From: Treponema sp.
Lineage (GTDB): Bacteria > Spirochaetota > Spirochaetia > Treponematales > Breznakiellaceae
Assembly: GCA_031273405.1 (NCBI GenBank)
Contig: JAISRW010000118.1
Location: 1 to 10,134 of the forward strand
Length of the DNA stretch: 10,134 bases
Direction of reading: 5' to 3'
Below are positions 5,626 through 10,134 of this stretch, piece by piece. Each line of letters begins with the position of its first letter. Position 1 is the stretch's first letter. The notes beneath the pieces were generated by a model. That model saw only the letters and a list, made by a program, of their open reading frames with translations, ran no database searches and had not been told where the DNA came from. The position numbers were made by a program, and so were the translations under genes.

Positions 5626-8355
5626 ATGGTAAAGAAGCTTAAAGAGCTTATCCGGCGTTATGTCCTTTCTGAGGAACTGCCGCTGGACGCCCGGATGATC
5701 AATATGGTGTGTTTTGTAGGGCTGGCGGCCGCCCTTGTCGAAACCCTCATCCGCCTGGTCATAGGAACAAGCTGGAAAATGATCCTGGTAATGCTGGGCA
5801 TCAGTTTTTCGGTGCTTCTTATTCTTTATCTCTGCAATCGTTTCCGTCTTTACTCATTCACTACATGGATCATGCTGATCATGCTCAGCGACATCTTCTT
5901 TCCCATGGCCTTTTTCTTTCTCGGAGGGGCCGACAGCGGCATGGCGGCCTTTTTTGTTCTGAGCATGGTGTCGATTTTTTTCTTGTGTAAGGGTGTTGTC
6001 AGGGCGATCCTCATCATTACCCATATAATTTGGGTATCGGCCTGCTACTTTATCGCTTTATGTTTCCCGAATCTTGTTACCGGCCTTTCTCCCTTCCAGC
6101 AGACCCTGGATAATATCCAGTCCTTCCTGGTATCGGGCTTTTTTGCCGGCTGCGTCATCCTGTTTCAGAACCGGATCTTTATTTCGGAAAAAAAGAAGGC
6201 CGACAGCGCCGCCGAAAAACTGCTTTACCGGGAAAAACTGCTCTCCGTTGTCAACGAAGCCGCGGCGGTCCTGCTCTCCTCCGATGACGAGGTCCACGAG
6301 ACGGCTCTCAGGAAGGGCATGGAACTGATAGGGGTCTGTGTAGACTTGGACAGGATAAACATCTGGAAAAACATAGACAAAGACGGGAAACCCTATTACC
6401 GGCGGCTCTATTCCTGGTCCAGGGAGGCGGAAAATCTCCCGCCCGAAGAACACGCCTACCGGGACACCCTGCCCGGCTGGGAAGGGATGCTTGCTTCGGG
6501 GCGAAGTATCACCGGCCCGGTCCACTCGGTCGGAAATATAGACTGGGTCCGCTTTGAGCCTTTCGGGGTTAAGTCCCTCCTGATAATTCCCGTGTTTTTG
6601 GAGGGCAGGTTCTGGGGTTTCGTCAGCTTTGACGACTGCCGCAGGGAAAGGGAATTCCCGAAGGAAGAAGAAAACATGCTCCGTTCCGGGGGGCTGCTCA
6701 TGGTCAGCGCCCTCCTCCGCTACGAACGGATGCAGACCCTGATCAAAGCCCAGGAAGAAGCCCTCTCCAGCACCAGGGCCAAGAGCAATTTCCTTGCCAA
6801 TATGAGCCACGAGATCCGCACCCCCATGAACGCCATCATCGGCATGACCGCCATAGGCAAAGCCGCCGCGGACGCGGATCGCAAGGATTATTGCTTCTCG
6901 AAGATAGAAGACGCCTCTTCCCACCTCCTGGGGGTGATTAATGATATTCTGGACATATCTAAGATCGAGGCGAACAAGCTGGAGCTTTCGCCTGTGGAAT
7001 TCAATTTTGAAAAGATGCTCCAGCGGGTGGTCAATGTTATCACCTTCAGGGTTGACGAAAAGCGCCAGCGTTTTACCGTCCATATTGACAGGCACATTCC
7101 CCGTTTCCTCCTGGGCGACGATCAGCGGCTTGCCCAGGTCATAACCAACCTGCTGAGCAACGCGGTAAAATTCACCCCCGAGGAAGGTTCCATATCCCTG
7201 AAGGCCGCCCTTGCCGGCGGCGTCCCGGACGAAAAGGGCGGCCCCGGGGATTCCTGCACCCTCCGTGTCGAGGTGAGCGATACGGGCATAGGCATAAGCA
7301 AGGAACAGCAGGGACGCCTTTTCGCTTCTTTCCAACAGGCCGATTCAAGCACCTCCCGTAATTTCGGCGGCACCGGCCTGGGCCTTGCCATTTCAAAGCG
7401 CATTGTGGAAATGATGGGCGGCGAGATATGGATTGAATCCGAACCCGGGAAAGGCTCTACGTTCGCTTTTACCGCAAATGCCGTCAGAGGCCGGGAGGCG
7501 GAGGCGGGCTACCTTAATTCCGGAATAAACTGGAAAAATATCCGGGTCCTGGCGGTGGACGACGACAAGGATGCTCTTGCCTATTTCAAGGATATAGCCG
7601 GCCGTTTCGGCTTTTTCTGCGATTTGGCGGCCGGCGGGGAAGAAGCCCTGGCCATGATAGAGGAGAAGGGTTCCTACGACCTTTACTTTGTGGACTGGAA
7701 AATGCCCGGCATGGGAGGCCTGGAGCTTACCCGCAGGATCAGGGACGAAATCGACAGGGAATTCAAGCCTGTGGTGGTGATGATTTCCGCGGCCGATTTA
7801 AACGGCATAGAGGACGAAGCCAGGACCGCGGGGGTGGACAAATTCCTTCCCAAGCCCCTGTTCCCTTCGTCTATCGCGGATCTTATAAACCAGTGCCTTG
7901 GGGTGAAGAATCTGACGAACCAGGCGGCCGGCTCCCCCGAGACGGCGGATTCTTTTGCCGGACGCAGGCTGCTCCTGGCCGAGGACGTGGAGATCAACCG
8001 GGAGATTGTGATAGTTCTCCTGGAACCGACGGGGCTGGAAATCGAATGTGCCGAAAACGGCGCCGAGGCCTTGCAGAAATACCGCGAAAAGCCGGGCTCC
8101 TACGACCTCATCCTGATGGATATACAGATGCCCGAGATGGACGGCTACGAAGCCGCCCGCCGGATACGGGCTTTTGAATCGGAGCTTAGGGAAAAGGGCT
8201 CGCTCCCGATCCCTGAGGGGATTCCCATTATCGCCATGACAGCCAATGTTTTCCGGGAGGATGTCGAAAGGTGTCTGGCTGCGGGGATGAACGGCCATGT
8301 GGGCAAGCCCCTGGACCTGGAAGAGGTCCTCCGGGCTTTAAGAAAATACCTGTAG
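5626..8355 (+). CDS. membrane-bound hybrid histidine kinase with two receiver domains
   Basis: A 909-residue sensor kinase. About six hydrophobic segments lie between residues 25 and 185, forming an integral-membrane input domain with almost no outside loop. A short coiled linker and a GAF-like domain follow (about 200-365). The HisKA dimerisation domain carries the phosphorylated H395 in NMSHEIRTPMN. The ATPase domain shows N512 (N box), DTGIGIS from D552 and GGTGLGL from 581. Receiver 1 has D645-D647, phospho-acceptor D690 (VDWKMPG), S721 and K743. Receiver 2 has E786-D787, acceptor D832 (LMDIQMPEMDGYEA), T872 and K894 (GKPLD) and ends the protein. Both receivers look intact. No HPt domain or separate response regulator is encoded in the window, so the phosphorelay must end elsewhere, or the second receiver acts by itself. 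The ligand is not deducible. The multi-spanning N-terminus suggests sensing in or at the membrane, and GAF suggests a second intracellular cue. Confidence 0.93.
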   Translation: MVKKLKELIRRYVLSEELPLDARMINMVCFVGLAAALVETLIRLVIGTSWKMILVMLGISFSVLLILYLCNRFRLYSFTTWIMLIMLSDIFFPMAFFFLGGADSGMAAFFVLSMVSIFFLCKGVVRAILIITHIIWVSACYFIALCFPNLVTGLSPFQQTLDNIQSFLVSGFFAGCVILFQNRIFISEKKKADSAAEKLLYREKLLSVVNEAAAVLLSSDDEVHETALRKGMELIGVCVDLDRINIWKNIDKDGKPYYRRLYSWSREAENLPPEEHAYRDTLPGWEGMLASGRSITGPVHSVGNIDWVRFEPFGVKSLLIIPVFLEGRFWGFVSFDDCRREREFPKEEENMLRSGGLLMVSALLRYERMQTLIKAQEEALSSTRAKSNFLANMSHEIRTPMNAIIGMTAIGKAAADADRKDYCFSKIEDASSHLLGVINDILDISKIEANKLELSPVEFNFEKMLQRVVNVITFRVDEKRQRFTVHIDRHIPRFLLGDDQRLAQVITNLLSNAVKFTPEEGSISLKAALAGGVPDEKGGPGDSCTLRVEVSDTGIGISKEQQGRLFASFQQADSSTSRNFGGTGLGLAISKRIVEMMGGEIWIESEPGKGSTFAFTANAVRGREAEAGYLNSGINWKNIRVLAVDDDKDALAYFKDIAGRFGFFCDLAAGGEEALAMIEEKGSYDLYFVDWKMPGMGGLELTRRIRDEIDREFKPVVVMISAADLNGIEDEARTAGVDKFLPKPLFPSSIADLINQCLGVKNLTNQAAGSPETADSFAGRRLLLAEDVEINREIVIVLLEPTGLEIECAENGAEALQKYREKPGSYDLILMDIQMPEMDGYEAARRIRAFESELREKGSLPIPEGIPIIAMTANVFREDVERCLAAGMNGHVGKPLDLEEVLRALRKYL

Positions 8356-8358
8356 AGC

Positions 8359-8419
8359 GAGGCTTTCCCAAAACCCGGTTAACGCGGACCGCGGACCTTC
8401 GGTTCGACGGTTCGATGGG
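8359..8419. repeat. half type A repeat joined to inverted type B repeat
   Basis: Directly after the kinase stop, 8359-8380 reads like the left arm of the type A hairpin (CTTTCCCAAAACCCGGTT). It is followed by AACGCGGACCGCGGACC, resembling the ends of the MITE-like element, and by a type B unit in opposite orientation (8391-8419, CCTTCGGTTCGACGGTTCG). The right arm of type A is missing. The rest of the gap up to 8511 shows no gene. Confidence 0.6.
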
Positions 8420-8524
8420 AAATGCTTCCGAAAAAGAACAAGCAAAGTTCTGAAATCACGTTGCGACTGAATACTTACGTCAATTTAGGTTTCTTTCCAA
8501 ACAGACTTGACAGGGAGGTTTGAG

Positions 8525-9262
8525 ATGAACGGGGTAAAACAGCTTTATGAAAAGATCGTCTCTTCCAGGCATTGCGTAGCCCTCACCGGCGCGGGGGTCA
8601 GCACCCTTTCGGGGATTAGGGACTTCCGGGGGAAGAACGGTCTTTACAACGACATGGATGCGGAAAAAATCTTCGATATCGGATATTTTGAACAGGATCC
8701 GGCTTTTTATTACAAGGCCGCCGGTTCCTTCATCTACAATATTGACGAGAAGGAAGCTTCCGTCGTACACTTGGTTCTGGCAAAACTGGAAGAAAAGGGC
8801 CTGGTTAAATCCCTCATAACCCAGAATATCGATCTCCTCCACCAAAAGGGAGGGAGCAAAAGGGTCATAGAAATCCACGGTTCCCCCAGGCTGCATTATT
8901 GCCTCCGCTGCCAGGGCGTCAGGATGCCCTTCGCGGAAGCCGCCGCTCTGGTGAGGAAGGGAGAGTTCCCTAGGTGCCCCAAATGCGGCCGCATCCTGAA
9001 ACCCGCCATCACCTTCTTTGGCGAAAGCCTCCCCGCCGACGCTTTAAGGGAGGCTGCGGAAGAAGCTCAGGCGGCCGATCTCATGCTGATCCTGGGAACC
9101 AGCCTTACCGTGTTTCCTGCGGCCGGCCTGCCCCAGCATACCCTTAGGCGGGGCGGTAAAATTGTTATCGTCAACAATATGCCGACCCCCCTAGACAGCC
9201 AGGCGTTTTTAAGGTTTGATGATCTGGAAAAAATTTTTGAAGGGCTCAAGGAGTGTTTATGA
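8525..9262 (+). CDS. sirtuin-type NAD-dependent protein deacylase
   Basis: A 245-residue Sir2 (CobB-type) protein of usual bacterial length. The NAD-binding GAGVSTLSGIRDFRG lies at residues 22-36, TQNID at 99-103 and the catalytic H118 in IEIHGS. A zinc ribbon is formed by C126-C129 and C151-C154. GTSLTVFPA starts at 191 and IVNNMPTPLD follows. All residues needed for NAD-dependent removal of acyl groups from lysines are present. The start ATG at 8525 has AGGGAGG (8512-8518) six bases upstream. An in-frame TTG at 8507 would place the start before this ribosome-binding site and was rejected. Its stop overlaps the next frame by ATGA. The protein should be cytoplasmic; substrates are unknown. 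It may tie protein acylation to NAD level and acetyl metabolism, which is general inference. Confidence 0.95.
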   Translation: MNGVKQLYEKIVSSRHCVALTGAGVSTLSGIRDFRGKNGLYNDMDAEKIFDIGYFEQDPAFYYKAAGSFIYNIDEKEASVVHLVLAKLEEKGLVKSLITQNIDLLHQKGGSKRVIEIHGSPRLHYCLRCQGVRMPFAEAAALVRKGEFPRCPKCGRILKPAITFFGESLPADALREAAEEAQAADLMLILGTSLTVFPAAGLPQHTLRRGGKIVIVNNMPTPLDSQAFLRFDDLEKIFEGLKECL

Positions 9263-10134
9263 AATATTTTGCCGAATTCTCAGCAGTTTGCTGCGCTTTG
9301 CGCCTAAAATCTGAAAAAATCGCCGATCAGGCGGTTTCCTGCCTTACAAACCGCGTTCGAACCATCGAACCGAAACCTCGCGGTTTGCGGAGCCCGTTTA
9401 TCGTGATTTTTATGACTTTTTTAGCAAGAAAAGCCATAAAAACCCGCAAGGGCAGCAGATTTTTGGTATTAATCATGGCGGGCCTTGCCGTTGCGGGTTT
9501 GAGCGCCCAGACTTCACCGGCTTCATCATCCCTTAAAGGAATGAGCTTTAACGGCGCCACAGGGCTTTATTCCATTCCTACGGGCCGTATCGGCTGGGAA
9601 AGAACCAGCAATTTGGGCCTGGACTTGGGCTACCATACGGTATTCGCTCACAAGAAAGCCGGCCATATTCCCAAAGTAGGCCTCAGTCTTTTCAAATGGG
9701 TGGAACTCTCCGGGGCTTTTGATATCCAGCCTAAAAACGTTTATACCTATGACAACGGGACCGATTTTATCGGCGGCATGAAGGTCCAACTCCCCTTTAG
9801 CAAGACCGCCGTAGCCATAGGCGGAAATATACAGGCCCTCAATCTGGGGAAGAATACCGCCCGGTATAATGCGGGCCAAGTCTATCTGGCCATTACCTAT
9901 GCGGGGGAATTTTTCAGCATGCCCGCCGAAACCACGGTGGTATTGGGCAAAACTTTTATCGAAGACCGTACTGACAGCGATATTGATTTCGGCATGGGTT
10001 TTGACCTCATCCTTCTTCCCAAGATATTTCAGAATTATATCCACTGGGTCACGGATTTTTCCAACTTTTCTTACAGCATCGAACCCATAGGCGCCTATTC
10101 CGCTTACCGGGGGGTTCTGAATTCGGGCATCAGG
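9259..10134 (+). CDS. secreted, probable outer-membrane beta-barrel protein (partial, runs off the right edge)
   Basis: An unbroken frame of 292 codons continues past the window end. The first ATG (9259) overlaps the sirtuin stop by ATGA and has AAGGAG five bases upstream, a very good start. Yet the signal peptide lies far inside: a basic stretch (KAIKTRKGSR), a hydrophobic core (FLVLIMAGLAVAGL) and SAQ as likely cleavage site, near residues 59-85. A second ATG at 9412 would give a normal signal peptide of about 33 residues but has no ribosome-binding site and lies inside a type C repeat. The mature part begins MSFNGATGLYSIPTGRIGWE and shows alternating strands rich in aromatics and glycine (for example FIGGMKVQLPF, GQVYLAITYAG), as in outer-membrane barrels such as YjbH-like proteins. 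No specific family is claimed. Codons 31-66 are built from repeat sequence. Confidence 0.65.
   Translation, partial: MKYFAEFSAVCCALRLKSEKIADQAVSCLTNRVRTIEPKPRGLRSPFIVIFMTFLARKAIKTRKGSRFLVLIMAGLAVAGLSAQTSPASSSLKGMSFNGATGLYSIPTGRIGWERTSNLGLDLGYHTVFAHKKAGHIPKVGLSLFKWVELSGAFDIQPKNVYTYDNGTDFIGGMKVQLPFSKTAVAIGGNIQALNLGKNTARYNAGQVYLAITYAGEFFSMPAETTVVLGKTFIEDRTDSDIDFGMGFDLILLPKIFQNYIHWVTDFSNFSYSIEPIGAYSAYRGVLNSGIR
9356..9386. repeat. dispersed repeat, type B, copy 4, inside a coding frame
   Basis: Reads TTCGAACCATCGAACCGAAA and continues CCTCGCGGTTT. It closely matches 5278-5311 and is read in frame as RTIEPKPRG in the barrel gene. It directly abuts the type C repeat that follows. Confidence 0.65.
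9387..9454. repeat. dispersed palindromic repeat, type C, copy 2, inside a coding frame
   Basis: Shares GCGG, CCCG, ATCGTG, an inverted repeat (arms near 9405-9420 and 9429-9444) and the end GCAAGGGCA with 129-190. The arms have two mismatches that would be G-U pairs in a minus-strand transcript. It is translated through without a stop and supplies the region between the strong start codon and the signal peptide core. Confidence 0.65.

Noticed and set aside
6058..7335. Open frame of about 425 codons on the minus strand inside the histidine kinase gene
   Set aside because: Antisense shadow of a GC-rich gene. The plus strand carries continuous kinase motifs over the same region.
9526..10044. 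Minus-strand frame of about 172 codons at the right end
   Set aside because: It lies opposite the barrel frame, which has a ribosome-binding site, signal peptide and beta-strand pattern and continues to the edge.

Overview
The window looks like a chromosomal stretch of an anaerobic bacterium. The carbon-monoxide-dehydrogenase-type operon, the moderately GC-rich codon use and the many small dispersed palindromic repeats between genes would fit a free-living or gut treponeme (Spirochaetes). That assignment is inference; no marker gene here settles it.

Left part (214-4355, all on the minus strand, read right to left): a small Rrf2-family regulator, then a three-gene redox operon. The operon encodes a CooS-type Ni-Fe carbon monoxide dehydrogenase homologue, a CooF-type ferredoxin with four [4Fe-4S] cluster motifs, and an FAD/NAD(P) oxidoreductase. 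The last two genes overlap by ATGA. The expected electron path is CooS-like active site to B/D clusters, CooF, FAD protein and NAD(H). The CooS homologue keeps the cluster ligands but has lost the catalytic histidine, the whole histidine proton ladder and the catalytic lysine of classical CO dehydrogenases. It may therefore not be a CO dehydrogenase. Between cooS and cooF lies a 23-bp tandem duplication that creates two tiny ORFs chained by ATGA overlaps into the cooF start.

Middle (4356-5625): no intact protein gene. It holds a good promoter for the Rrf2 gene with almost no leader, a hairpin repeat also found upstream of cooS, tRNA-Asp(GTC) with a likely terminator, a small relic of a type I restriction subunit (HsdR C-terminus), and a 255-bp element with imperfect terminal inverted repeats (MITE-like).

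Right part (5626-10134, plus strand): a 909-residue membrane-bound hybrid histidine kinase (membrane domain, GAF, HisKA, HATPase, two receiver domains) with no separate partner regulator in the window; a sirtuin-type NAD-dependent protein deacylase; and, overlapping its stop codon by ATGA, a long frame that runs off the right edge. That frame encodes a signal peptide and a probable outer-membrane beta-barrel. Its 5' part is made of the same dispersed repeats seen in the intergenic regions, so its true start is uncertain.

At least three repeat families recur: (A) a hairpin beginning GAGCTTTTCCCAAAACTCGG, (B) a unit containing ATCGAACCGAAGGTTCGCGG, and (C) a long palindrome ending in GCAAGGGCA. 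They often abut one another.
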